The position numbers and the translations under genes were made by a program. The notes under the pieces were generated by a model. The model searched no databases, was not told where the DNA came from, and worked only from the letters and a program-made list of their open reading frames with translations. 64,000 bases of DNA from Aestuariibaculum lutulentum (lineage in GTDB: Bacteria > Bacteroidota > Bacteroidia > Flavobacteriales > Flavobacteriaceae), in assembly GCF_032926325.1 (NCBI RefSeq), contig NZ_CP136709.1:3380501-3444500 (forward strand). The letters are read 5' to 3'. Position 1 is the stretch's first letter. Every line of letters starts with the position of its first letter. Below, piece after piece: positions 8,203-17,325 of this stretch.

Positions 8203-10530
8203 TTAGTTTACCAATATTTCATCAACAAATAGCCAAACCCCGCCACCTCTTGGATTTTTTTCTAAAGCTTTTACTTTCACTTTTACAAACCTTGCAGAAT
8301 GTTCAGGGAAATTCACCGTAAAATCTTTTTTTGTGACTTTTGAAGCTTGCGCATATGGTCTTGTTGCTTCTCCAATTTTTTCGAAACCTTTACCATCATT
8401 AGATATCGATACTTCAACAGCAACAGGGAAATAAATACCTGCCTTCTGACTTTCTAAAGTTCCAACGGCTACATTACTAATTTCAGTTTCATTTTCTAAA
8501 TCGATAATCACTTCCATATCGGTTAACCAACCTTGCCATTGTCCGTCATGGAAATTTTGCGAGCCACGTAATGCATTATCCAGCGTGGTTGCTCCAGTAC
8601 CTTTATAAGCATTGCTATACTGCGTATTATAGGTCACTTTTTTTCCTATGGCTTTATGAAATTTAATCGTGTCTACATAAGTGATTCCTATAGGTTTTTC
8701 ATCCTTGAATAAAGACGCCTTTAAAATTGTAGTTTCTTTAATCTGAAACGTATCAGTGTACTTCTGTGCACTTTCATTTAAGTCCGTTGTACCTAACACA
8801 TAACGAATATCTGGATTTGGAAATTCATTTTTAAGCGATAAATTGACTGCTTGATTAATAGAATCGAAAGAATATGCAGGCCTTAGAGTATAAGCACTTT
8901 TCGCATAATTGATATCTAAATCCTTATAACGCTCAAACATCATTTCCATTCGGTGTGAAAAATCTTCCCAGTTACGAGATTCTTTGCTGCTCCATAAAGC
9001 TTCAGACATAGCTGCTAGTCTTGGGAATATCATGTATTCAGACTGATCTGTGGTTGGTAAATATTCCGCCCATAAATTTGCCTGACCACCTAAAACATGC
9101 TTCGCTTCTTCCGGAGTCATTTCATTTGCTACCGGATCGAATTGGTATACTTTACTTAAAGGTGTATAAGCCGTAAATGCCGTTGGTTCGTATTCCTGAG
9201 GCCCTTGATAGTAATCGAAATAACAATGAGATGTTGGTGTCATAATCACGTCATGTCCTTGCTTTGCTGCTTCGATACCTGGTTTGTTACCTCTCCAGCT
9301 CATTACTGTCGCTTCAGGAGCAAGACCACCTTCAATAATTTCATCCCAACCTATTAGTTGTTTGCCTTTCGAGTTGATGTATTTTTCCATACGTTTTACA
9401 AAATAACTTTGTAATTCATCAACATCTTTTAAACCTTCCTCTTTAACACGTTTTTGACAATTCGGACAGATTTTCCAATTGGTTTTAGTGGCTTCGTCGC
9501 CTCCAATATGAATATATTTTGATGGAAAAATGGTCATGACTTCATCCAATACATTCTCTAAAAACTTGAACGTACTGTCCTTTCCTGCACAATAAATATC
9601 TGTGATTGGCCAAAGTCCACCAGAAGGTACTCCAATCTCTTGATTAAAACACGCTAATTCTGGGTAAGACGCTATTGCACTCGACACGTGAGCCGGCATT
9701 TCAATTTCAGGAATCACCTCTATGTTTTTAGACGCTGCGTAAGCAACGATATCTTTTAATTCTTCCTGGGTTAAAAAACCGCCGTATGTTCCTTTAACAC
9801 CATACGGGTTTTTATCGCGGTTGTGCCAGAATTTATCTTCCTGATCGACGCGCCATGCACCAACTTCGGTTAATTTTGGATATTTCTTGATTTCTATTCG
9901 CCACCCTTGATCATCAACCAAATGCAAATGCAAAACATTCATTTTATGCATCGCTAAACGATCGATGGTTTGCTTAATATAATCACTGTCGAAAAAATGG
10001 CGCGATAAATCAAGCATTAATCCACGATATTGAAAACGTGGTTCATCTTTAATAGAAACATTAGGAACAATCCAATCTTGATTTGCTACTAAAGAAGTAT
10101 TCTCAATTGTTGTTGGCAGTAATTGTCTAAGCGTTTCAATACCATACACAAAACCAGCAGCCCCGTTGGATTTGATGATTACCCCTTTTGAATCTGCATC
10201 TAACTCATAAGCTTCAGGTTTGAGATTAGCATCTGTTACAAATTGAACATAATTTTCTGAAGGCGCTTCATTAACAATTTCAGGAGTAAATCCTGCAGCC
10301 GTTTTTAATTTATTAATTAAAACCTCTAAAGCAGCTTTCTGACTTTCATCTTCAATAACAAATTGCGTGTTCTCGTTTATCTCAAATCCACCTTGATTCA
10401 AGGTTAATTCAACAGGTTTTGGAATGATTTGAATATCCGCTTCTGTGAAATTTACCTGTTTCGACTGGCACGATGCCAACATCAATCCAAGTCCTAAAAG
10501 CAATATTTTTGAGTGACTAAATTTTATCAT
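8203..10530 (-). CDS. GH20 beta-N-acetylhexosaminidase lipoprotein
   Basis: A 775-residue GH20 enzyme with a lipoprotein signal (GLMLASC). The order is a GH20b-like N-terminal domain (about 30-160) and the GH20 barrel (about 165-515) with YRGLMLDLSRHFF, HLVDDQGWRIEIKKYP and HIGGDEA. In the last motif Asp345-Glu346 form the substrate-assisted catalytic pair. A linker and a C-terminal discoidin-like sandwich (about 640-775) follow. Such enzymes remove terminal beta-GlcNAc or beta-GalNAc. In this operon the role would be trimming GlcNAc from complex antennae or hydrolysing chitobiose made by the GH18 enzyme. A CPNC motif follows the catalytic block, as is common in Bacteroidota GH20. The gene lies between the glycosylasparaginase and a GH29. 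Confidence 0.94.
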   Translation of the reverse strand: MIKFSHSKILLLGLGLMLASCQSKQVNFTEADIQIIPKPVELTLNQGGFEINENTQFVIEDESQKAALEVLINKLKTAAGFTPEIVNEAPSENYVQFVTDANLKPEAYELDADSKGVIIKSNGAAGFVYGIETLRQLLPTTIENTSLVANQDWIVPNVSIKDEPRFQYRGLMLDLSRHFFDSDYIKQTIDRLAMHKMNVLHLHLVDDQGWRIEIKKYPKLTEVGAWRVDQEDKFWHNRDKNPYGVKGTYGGFLTQEELKDIVAYAASKNIEVIPEIEMPAHVSSAIASYPELACFNQEIGVPSGGLWPITDIYCAGKDSTFKFLENVLDEVMTIFPSKYIHIGGDEATKTNWKICPNCQKRVKEEGLKDVDELQSYFVKRMEKYINSKGKQLIGWDEIIEGGLAPEATVMSWRGNKPGIEAAKQGHDVIMTPTSHCYFDYYQGPQEYEPTAFTAYTPLSKVYQFDPVANEMTPEEAKHVLGGQANLWAEYLPTTDQSEYMIFPRLAAMSEALWSSKESRNWEDFSHRMEMMFERYKDLDINYAKSAYTLRPAYSFDSINQAVNLSLKNEFPNPDIRYVLGTTDLNESAQKYTDTFQIKETTILKASLFKDEKPIGITYVDTIKFHKAIGKKVTYNTQYSNAYKGTGATTLDNALRGSQNFHDGQWQGWLTDMEVIIDLENETEISNVAVGTLESQKAGIYFPVAVEVSISNDGKGFEKIGEATRPYAQASKVTKKDFTVNFPEHSARFVKVKVKALEKNPRGGGVWLFVDEILVN

Positions 10531-10553
10531 TTTAAGTTAGTTTGTGTCTTGTT

Positions 10554-11570
10554 TTATTTATCCCAGGTCATTTTAAATTTAGAATCTTCCATTCTATTAC
10601 CATGAGCTTCATCGTAAACTGCATAATTAAACCCAGATCTTAAACTATAACCACCATATTCACCGGCCTTATTTACGGCTATAAATCCTACCTGTAAATA
10701 TTCCATATCTTTATGGTTTTTGTGTTTATCATAAATACGTTCTACAATTTCTTTACAAGCTTCGTCCGGCGATTTCCCCTGACGCATTAACTCAACAACC
10801 ATAGCACTTCCTGCCGTTCTTATAACTGCTTCACCAAGTCCTGTAGCAGCGGCAGCTCCAACTTCATTATCTAAAAATAATCCTGCACCAATTATAGGAG
10901 AATCTCCTACGCGTCCGTGCATTTTCCAAGCCGCACCACTGGTTGTACACCCCCCCGTAATATCGCCATTTTCATCAATCACCAACATGCTTATAGTATC
11001 GTGATTTTCAATATTAATGACTGGTTGATATTTAGATTTTTCTAACCAGTTTTTCCAGTCCTTCTCAGAGGCTTCTGTTAACAAATTTTCTTCTTTAAAA
11101 CCTTGCTCTTTAGCAAACTGTAAGGCGCCAGCGCCAGTTAACATAACATGAGGCGTATTTTCTAATACTTTTTGTGCAACTGCAATAGGGTGTTTTATAT
11201 TTTGAAGAAAAGATACCGAACCACAATCGCTATTAGAATCCATTATACAAGCATCTAAAGTTACCTTTCCTTCTCTGTCTGGATAACCTCCATAACCAAC
11301 GCTTCTTACTTTTGGGTCCGCCTCAGGAATTCCAACCCCAGCAACAATAGCATCTAATCCAGATTTACCTGATTTTAGTAATTTCCATGCTTCTTCGTTA
11401 GCTGGTAAGCCATGATTCCAGGTGGATATAATTAAAGGTTTAGTTCCTTTTTTATCGTCAGAAACAGCAGCCAAAACCGCTGATTTTGTTTCTTCTTTAC
11501 AACTTAAAAGTGCACTGACACCTAATGTTCCTAATGCTGCGTTTTTAATAAAATGTCTTCTGTCTCCCAT
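10554..11570 (-). CDS. N4-(beta-N-acetylglucosaminyl)-L-asparaginase (glycosylasparaginase)
   Basis: An Ntn-hydrolase that cleaves the GlcNAc-Asn amide bond, the last linkage of N-glycan breakdown. The start is placed at ATG 11570 (338 residues) because the longer frame back to 11651 overlaps the preceding GH92 gene, and because the protein then begins MGDRRHFIKNAALG. That is a twin-arginine-like signal, followed by a lipobox-like LLSC. Expected motifs are present: STWNHGLPANEEAW, GGYPDREGKVTLDA, HDTISMLVID (cleavage before Thr192, the N-terminal nucleophile of the mature beta chain) and GRVGDSPIIGAG. Length and motifs match the well-studied flavobacterial enzyme. It is the strongest single indicator that the operon targets asparagine-linked glycans. 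The stop of the upstream GH92 gene is 10 bases before the start. Confidence 0.93.
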   Translation of the reverse strand: MGDRRHFIKNAALGTLGVSALLSCKEETKSAVLAAVSDDKKGTKPLIISTWNHGLPANEEAWKLLKSGKSGLDAIVAGVGIPEADPKVRSVGYGGYPDREGKVTLDACIMDSNSDCGSVSFLQNIKHPIAVAQKVLENTPHVMLTGAGALQFAKEQGFKEENLLTEASEKDWKNWLEKSKYQPVINIENHDTISMLVIDENGDITGGCTTSGAAWKMHGRVGDSPIIGAGLFLDNEVGAAAATGLGEAVIRTAGSAMVVELMRQGKSPDEACKEIVERIYDKHKNHKDMEYLQVGFIAVNKAGEYGGYSLRSGFNYAVYDEAHGNRMEDSKFKMTWDK

Positions 11571-11580
11571 GTTCTCAATA

Positions 11581-13821
11581 TTATTTATATACCTGTGACG
11601 ATATTGCCATAGTGTACGTTTGGTTTTTATTTGGTTGAGGCCCCATAACAAATTGTAAGGTTCCTCCTTGTATAATGTCTTTGTGTTCTATATAACTTTT
11701 TGAAATTTCCTTTCCGTTTAAAGTTATAGATTGAATGTATTTGTTTTCCGAGGAATTATTTTCAGCTTCAATTGTAAAATCTTTTCCCGATTCTAAATGA
11801 ATAATTGCTTTATCGAAAATAGGCGAACCAAAAGTATAAACACCCTGGGCAGGATTTACCGGATAAAACCCTAAAGCACTAAATACATACCAAGACGACA
11901 TTTGTCCGCAGTCTTCATTTCCGCAATGGCCATCTGGTGTATTGTTATATTGTGTCTCTAAAATGGTTCTGATAATTTCTTGTGTTTTTTCAGGCTTACG
12001 AATGTAATTATACAAGTAGCCTACATGATGACTTGGCTCATTACCGTGAGCATATTGACCTATCATACCCGTGCTAAAAATAGGTAATTTGTCGGTAGCT
12101 AAAGGGTAAAAACTAAACATAGAATCAAGTTTTTTTTCAAATTGCTCAGTACCAACTTCTTTTATCAAACCCTCAATGTTTTGGGGTACTGACCACATAT
12201 ATTGCCAGGCATTACTCTCGCAATAATAGGGTGTATATTCCTTAGGAATGAAGTTTTCTATAAAAGTCCCATCTTCACTTTTTGGGCGTAAAAAAGTACT
12301 TTTTGAATCGTATAAATTCCTCCAGTTTTCAGAACGATTTAAGAAATACTCGTAATCTTCTGTTTTATTTAAAGCTTTGGCAAATTGAGCGACACACCAA
12401 TCGTTATATGCATATTCCAAAGTTTTTGAAACCGACCAATTTTCGTGATGCTCATCAACCGGAATAAAGCCTAATGTTTTATATTCATCCAACTGACGAG
12501 CATCGACCATAGAACTTAATTTACAGGCTTCATAGGCTAAATTTTCATTAAACCCGTTAACTCCTTTAAAATAAGCATCAACAATAACAGGAATCGCATG
12601 ATTACCAATCATCATATTTGTTTCATTCCCCTGCATGGACCAAACCGGCAACAATCCGGTTTCTTTATAGTGCGCCAACAAGGAATTAATCATATCCGAA
12701 ACCCTATTAGGATGTATTATGGTGTATAAAGGATGTGCTGCACGATACGTATCCCATAACGAAAAGGTATCGTAACGTTTAAAACCAGAAGTTGTCATAA
12801 CACTATCATTAGCACCTTTGTATTCGTTATTGTAATCACTCAATAAAGTTGGTGCCAACATAGATTGATACAGCATCGTGTAAAAAATATGCTTCTTTGT
12901 TTCATCGGTAGTAAATACTTCAATTTTTTCGAGTTGTTGTTCCCAAACCTGGTTCGCTTGCTCTTTATAGTCCTCAAAATTGAAATGAGGCGCTTCGTTC
13001 TCCAAAGATTTATGAGCACCATCCAGACTTGCTGTCGATAATCCTGTTTTTAAAATGATAACATCATTCTCCTCCGTATTATAATTCAGAATGATTTTTG
13101 TATTCTTTCCTACAGCCTCACTTTCAACTAAAGAATCATTTGAAAATAAATGATAGGACTGGAATGGTTTAGACACCTGAATCTCAAAATACACGCGCTG
13201 GTGTTTAGCCCAACCTGTTGATTTTCGATAACCATGAAGCGTGCTATCATTCAACACTTTTATATGCGTGTCTGTGGGCGCATCCCAATTAAGCGCATAG
13301 CCTAAATCGATATGGATTTGTGATAAGGAATCCTTCGGAAAGGTGTATTTATGAATCCCTGTTCTTTGAGTAGCTGTTAACTCTGCCTTGATGCCATAAT
13401 CTAATAAATCGACTTGATAATATCCTGGTTCTGCCGATTCTTGCTTATGATCATACTTTGAAAACGGCTTGTAATTATTCGCTTCCATGCGTTTGTTAAA
13501 ACGGCTATTGGTCGGCATCACCAGAATATCATATAAATCGCCCGCTCCAGTTCCAGACAGGTGGGTATGTGAAAAGCCAGAAATAATAGAATCCTGATAA
13601 AAATACCCAGCAATTCTGTCCCAACCAGGAATACCTATATCTGGACTCAACTGTACCATTCCGAAAGGCACCGTGGCTCCCGGATACGTGTTTCCCGGTC
13701 CATCTGTTCCTATAAACGGGTTCACATACTGCGTGAGTTTTTTATGAATTACATCATCAGTCTGTTTGCAATTCATCAAAAGCATTGCACCGACTGAAAC
13801 TATGTAAACTCCAAACTTCAT
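11581..13821 (-). CDS. GH92 alpha-mannosidase lipoprotein
   Basis: A complete GH92 protein of 746 residues with a lipoprotein signal (AMLLMNC). N-terminal motifs are QYVNPFIGTDGPGNTYPGA and GFSHTHLSGTGAGD. The catalytic domain has ESNAWQYMWSVPQNIEGL and HGNEPSHH, and the C-terminal block is CGNEDCGQMSSWYVFSALGFYPV with the conserved Asp pair. It is very similar in layout to the GH92 at 20.2 kb and retains the HGNEPSHH segment that the one at 4.5 kb has changed. Family members are calcium-dependent exo-alpha-mannosidases; this one is probably an alpha-1,2 or alpha-1,3 enzyme on high-mannose arms. The gene lies between a GHL10-like gene (gap 9 bases) and the glycosylasparaginase gene. Confidence 0.94.
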   Translation of the reverse strand: MKFGVYIVSVGAMLLMNCKQTDDVIHKKLTQYVNPFIGTDGPGNTYPGATVPFGMVQLSPDIGIPGWDRIAGYFYQDSIISGFSHTHLSGTGAGDLYDILVMPTNSRFNKRMEANNYKPFSKYDHKQESAEPGYYQVDLLDYGIKAELTATQRTGIHKYTFPKDSLSQIHIDLGYALNWDAPTDTHIKVLNDSTLHGYRKSTGWAKHQRVYFEIQVSKPFQSYHLFSNDSLVESEAVGKNTKIILNYNTEENDVIILKTGLSTASLDGAHKSLENEAPHFNFEDYKEQANQVWEQQLEKIEVFTTDETKKHIFYTMLYQSMLAPTLLSDYNNEYKGANDSVMTTSGFKRYDTFSLWDTYRAAHPLYTIIHPNRVSDMINSLLAHYKETGLLPVWSMQGNETNMMIGNHAIPVIVDAYFKGVNGFNENLAYEACKLSSMVDARQLDEYKTLGFIPVDEHHENWSVSKTLEYAYNDWCVAQFAKALNKTEDYEYFLNRSENWRNLYDSKSTFLRPKSEDGTFIENFIPKEYTPYYCESNAWQYMWSVPQNIEGLIKEVGTEQFEKKLDSMFSFYPLATDKLPIFSTGMIGQYAHGNEPSHHVGYLYNYIRKPEKTQEIIRTILETQYNNTPDGHCGNEDCGQMSSWYVFSALGFYPVNPAQGVYTFGSPIFDKAIIHLESGKDFTIEAENNSSENKYIQSITLNGKEISKSYIEHKDIIQGGTLQFVMGPQPNKNQTYTMAISSQVYK

Positions 13822-13830
13822 TCCGTTCGA

Positions 13831-14946
13831 TTATAAATTAGCTTTTGTCGTTTTTATAGTTTCAAAAAACTCATCTGAAATCGCATTTCCATCGAAGAAA
13901 GACACGCCTTTTGCTCCATTTTCTTTAGCGTATAAAATAGCCTGTTTTAAATCTTCAGTGGTTTTAAAATCGGGGATGTAAATTCCTGTGTTTAATTTAA
14001 TGCCTTCGTTTTCAACATCGGATACGCCTTGCTTTGTTGCATACCCAATCCAGTCAACCTCTTCGTTGTAAAATCCATGGTAAATCATGGGGTAAACTTC
14101 ATCAATATCCCATTTATCCCAACGTTGGCGTACCATATGGTCTGCCATTTCAGGATATGGAAATACCGCAGCTGTTAAAATTTTATTGTTATCGTGAACG
14201 ATTTTATAAGCATCATCTACCACCGATTTAATAGCGTTTAATCTGAAGTTTTTCCACTCCATATCTATCGCAGTATTTTTACTTTCTAAAGGATTTTTAT
14301 GGTGTAATTTTTCAAACTCGCTAATGCACACATCGCAATAACAAAAATCGTATTCAGGTAATTCTTCATCCTGAACTAAATTGTATTTTGGTAATAATCC
14401 GATTGGTAAAAAGATGTCAGGAAAACGAATATAATCTAAATGCACGCTTTCAACGCCTTCAACTTTTGCTAGTCCTTCAACTAAACCTAAAATATGATTT
14501 CGGGATTCTTTTCTTGTCGGGCATAACCACTGATAATACCCTACATACGGACGCGTATCGAAACATGATTTACCTTCTTTACTAACCTGATACCATTCTG
14601 GATGTTGCAGAGCAATAGTATCTCCCGGACGGTTTACAGCCATAATCCAGGCATGCACTCGTAAACCTTTTTCCTTGGCTAACGGCACTAATCGTTCTAA
14701 TAACTTAGGGTCAGTTCCGGTATTAATTAGAACTTCATCAATGCCACCATTACTGTATTTCTCAAATTCTTTAAGGTATTCTTCATCCGATTTTTTTCCA
14801 TTTGCGGTAGTCCAAACCCCAAATTCGAAAGCTTCTTTTTTAGGTTCAGGAGAATCAACTTCAGCTATAGTATTCTCTTTTTTTTGATATCCACAAGATA
14901 TGCAGAGTAACACCAAAGCAGTTATTAGTAAGTATTTTGTTTTCAT
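13831..14946 (-). CDS. GHL10-like putative glycoside hydrolase lipoprotein
   Basis: A 371-residue lipoprotein (signal ending VLLCISC) with a TIM-barrel of the GHL10/DUF187-like clan. The visible hallmarks are GVWTTANGKKSDEEYL near the N terminus, GLRVHAWIMAVNRP, HPEWYQVSKEGKSC and VESVHLDYIRFPD, followed by a cysteine-rich segment DFCYCDVCISEFEKLH. Family members are poorly characterised; some relatives act on amino-sugar or glucosaminoglycan backbones. The DYIRFP segment and the following Asp and Glu residues probably line the active site, but no residue can be assigned as catalytic. The gene lies inside the N-glycan operon between GH18 and GH92 genes, so its product probably acts on a GlcNAc- or mannose-containing oligosaccharide. 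The exact reaction is unknown. Confidence 0.78.
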   Translation of the reverse strand: MKTKYLLITALVLLCISCGYQKKENTIAEVDSPEPKKEAFEFGVWTTANGKKSDEEYLKEFEKYSNGGIDEVLINTGTDPKLLERLVPLAKEKGLRVHAWIMAVNRPGDTIALQHPEWYQVSKEGKSCFDTRPYVGYYQWLCPTRKESRNHILGLVEGLAKVEGVESVHLDYIRFPDIFLPIGLLPKYNLVQDEELPEYDFCYCDVCISEFEKLHHKNPLESKNTAIDMEWKNFRLNAIKSVVDDAYKIVHDNNKILTAAVFPYPEMADHMVRQRWDKWDIDEVYPMIYHGFYNEEVDWIGYATKQGVSDVENEGIKLNTGIYIPDFKTTEDLKQAILYAKENGAKGVSFFDGNAISDEFFETIKTTKANL

Positions 14947-15005
14947 AAGTTGTTGTTAGTCGTTTGTTATTTTGTCACCTTTTGTCTATCCCTAGACGTC
15001 TTTTG

Positions 15006-16175
15006 TTATTCCATACCCTTAAACAATGCGTTTAATAATTTCTGATTGTTATCTAAACTGTATTCCCAAAACATCGCGCCTCCAAGTCCATTTTCTTTTA
15101 TAAACTGAGCTTTAGCTTCGATATCTTTAGGTGTTTCCCATGAGATGAACACGCTATCTTTTGCATTCCATAAATAAGATGCTTTAGCCGATTCATCATA
15201 TAATTCTTTAAAATGCCCAGACTTGATTTTCTCAACAATATCCCAATACGGTACAATCATACCGGTAGACATAGCCGATTGATACAATCCGTTATTCTGC
15301 GGATTCACTTTTTCCCACATTCTTCCGTAAAACGGAATGCCCATCACTAATTTATTTGCCGGAACACCCGCTTTCAAATGGCGTTCTATGGCTTGTTTAC
15401 CACTATTTCCTTCAAATTTTTCTGAATATGAAGGATTTAAATTCGCATGATGCCCCGTTTGATAATGCCAGCCATGATAGTAGTCGTAACACATTACATT
15501 AATAAAATCAAGATACTCCTGAGCCTTGCCTAATTGAGTATGATCTATATAAGCTTGATCTGCACCACTCGCAATAGTTAGTAAATAATGCTTGTTATCT
15601 GTTTTTCCTTGTATTTCTAAAGCTTCGCGGATGGTTTTTAATAATAACGTAAAATTCTCTTTATCCGACGGACGAAATGCGTTGTCCTCACCACGTTGCC
15701 CCGGGTATTCCCAATCTAAATCAACACCATCAAAACCGTGTTTTTTCAAAAGTGAAACACAACCGTTAGCAAAAATTTGTCGTGCTGATTCTGATGCCGC
15801 TACATGAGAAAATTGATCAGACCAAACCCAACCACCAACAGAGTACAACACTTTTAAATCTGATTTTTTAGATTTTAACGCCATTAAACTCTCAATTTTA
15901 CTAGAATCTACAGCTAACTCAAATTTTGGTATGCCTTGTACAATATTGGCAAAAGCATAATTAATATGTGTTAACTTCTTGGCATCGACCTGAGCAGGAT
16001 CAAAATCTTCGTAACCCGCCACGTAACCAATCAATTTTAAGTTTTCAACTGGAGCTTCAACTTTTCCTTCTTTTTCTACCTTGTTTTCACAGTTTAAAAG
16101 TGCAGAAAACATCAAAAGACAAACTCCTGATTTTATGAATTTAGATGTTGTATTGATTAAGTTTAACTGTAACAT
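15006..16175 (-). CDS. GH18 chitinase-like endo-N-acetylglucosaminidase lipoprotein
   Basis: A GH18 barrel protein. The start is set at ATG 16175 (389 residues); extension to 16208 needs a TTG start and would lengthen the signal peptide. The signal ends in a lipobox (SALLNC). Motifs are KLIGYVAGY, INYAFANI, LYSVGGWVWSDQFS and the catalytic FDGVDLDWEYPG, with Glu156 as the acid and its partner Asp154. Further on come INVMCYDYYHGW with TGHHANL, and KLVMGIPFYGRMW. The overall pattern is closer to chitinases than to the short EndoF/EndoH type, and no chitin-binding module is present. In this operon it may cleave the chitobiose core or chito-oligosaccharides. Which of the two it does cannot be decided from the sequence. 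Confidence 0.88.
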   Translation of the reverse strand: MLQLNLINTTSKFIKSGVCLLMFSALLNCENKVEKEGKVEAPVENLKLIGYVAGYEDFDPAQVDAKKLTHINYAFANIVQGIPKFELAVDSSKIESLMALKSKKSDLKVLYSVGGWVWSDQFSHVAASESARQIFANGCVSLLKKHGFDGVDLDWEYPGQRGEDNAFRPSDKENFTLLLKTIREALEIQGKTDNKHYLLTIASGADQAYIDHTQLGKAQEYLDFINVMCYDYYHGWHYQTGHHANLNPSYSEKFEGNSGKQAIERHLKAGVPANKLVMGIPFYGRMWEKVNPQNNGLYQSAMSTGMIVPYWDIVEKIKSGHFKELYDESAKASYLWNAKDSVFISWETPKDIEAKAQFIKENGLGGAMFWEYSLDNNQKLLNALFKGME

Positions 16176-16244
16176 GTATCGACTTTTTCTTAATAATAAT
16201 ACGTTCAATTTTTTTTGAACCCTGCTTCTTTTTATTCTGGATTT

Positions 16245-17324
16245 TTATTTTATTTCAGAAAGTTCTCCATTCTCCTTAATTATCAATGTTTTATTTGAAA
16301 AAGGGCTTTTCACAGAAATATTATACCCCGTTGAATGGTTTTCTAAAACTGGTTTTAAAACTTTACCATCAACCTTAATATCGTTATCGACAAGTTCGGA
16401 TAATGATGATGCCCAAACTTTATTTTTGTTTTTATAGCTTTTTTGAGCGCGGTATAAACTGAACATTTGCCATTTTATTTTTTCATCTTGAGGAATTTCA
16501 AAGGCATCTTTCCCACCAATTTCCTTCGATGAAAAATACACATAACCCCATTTTTCTGGCTCGTGCATATTAATCACGCCCATTGGGGACCACACCCAGT
16601 TGTATTCTGGTATAAATTTACCATCCTCTCCTTTTTTACGACTATACTTTCCGTTTGATAAATCATGTTGCCAGTTAACACGTGAAAAATTAACACGCCA
16701 AAAACTATCAACCGGAACATTTTTATGAAAATACGAGGTTTTATACGCTGCAAAAGGAATGGCAATTTCTAATGTCCAGCCTTCATCTATATCTTTTGAA
16801 TTATTTAGAGTACCTTGAATAGTAACGGCTGACTTTAACCCATTGATATCCCAGTCGTTTAAAATCTTTGGATTTTCGCGGTAAGGCTTCGTTAAAAACA
16901 AATCCCAAACCGTATTTAAGGCGTTAATTTCCAATTCATAATAATTATAGGAGTCACTATCCGGGTCTATAAAAACTTCAAAATCGTTATTGTAAAAAAT
17001 AATAGTATCTCGCTGTTTTAAATCTGCCCATACGTGAGGCTCATCCATTTTAGCCAGAATATAATAGTACTGCTCGTCCCAAAGCATTTTTACTTTGGTG
17101 TCGTATTTAGGTTTTTTATCACCTTCAATATCGATAAACAAATTGGTCCATTCGGCCTTATCCCACGAAGCCTCAGAACCTCTTCCATCAATAGAAATGG
17201 ATTCTGAAGTTTTATAGGCTATGTATTGTCTGGGTTCAATGTCTTGCTTAGGTTGTGCGCAACAAACGGCACAAAAACAACTCATTGCTCCAAACAACAC
17301 CTTTATTTTTCTCTGTATTTTCAA
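16245..17324 (-). CDS. CBM9-like carbohydrate-binding lipoprotein
   Basis: A 359-residue protein with a lipoprotein-like signal (FCAVCCAQ). Its CBM9/DOMON-type beta-sandwich fills most of the chain. It begins with ISIDGRGSEASWDKAEWTN, continues with KMLWDEQYYYILAKMDEPHVWA, NDFEVFIDPDSDSYNYYELEINALNTVWDL and VNFSRVNWQ, and ends with WSPMGVINMHEPEKWGYVYF. Proteins of this type are found in Bacteroidota carbohydrate loci and are thought to hold substrate at the cell surface or in the periplasm; no catalytic activity is expected. The frame begins with TTG (17324), two bases from the stop of the GH130 gene (17326-17328). No in-frame ATG lies before the signal peptide, so TTG is the likely start and translation may be coupled to GH130. 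Confidence 0.82.
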   Translation of the reverse strand: MKIQRKIKVLFGAMSCFCAVCCAQPKQDIEPRQYIAYKTSESISIDGRGSEASWDKAEWTNLFIDIEGDKKPKYDTKVKMLWDEQYYYILAKMDEPHVWADLKQRDTIIFYNNDFEVFIDPDSDSYNYYELEINALNTVWDLFLTKPYRENPKILNDWDINGLKSAVTIQGTLNNSKDIDEGWTLEIAIPFAAYKTSYFHKNVPVDSFWRVNFSRVNWQHDLSNGKYSRKKGEDGKFIPEYNWVWSPMGVINMHEPEKWGYVYFSSKEIGGKDAFEIPQDEKIKWQMFSLYRAQKSYKNKNKVWASSLSELVDNDIKVDGKVLKPVLENHSTGYNISVKSPFSNKTLIIKENGELSEIK

Positions 17325-17325
17325 A

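Noticed and set aside
11571..11651. N-terminal extension of the glycosylasparaginase
   Set aside because: It overlaps the end of the GH92 gene and precedes a clean twin-arginine-like signal starting at 11570.
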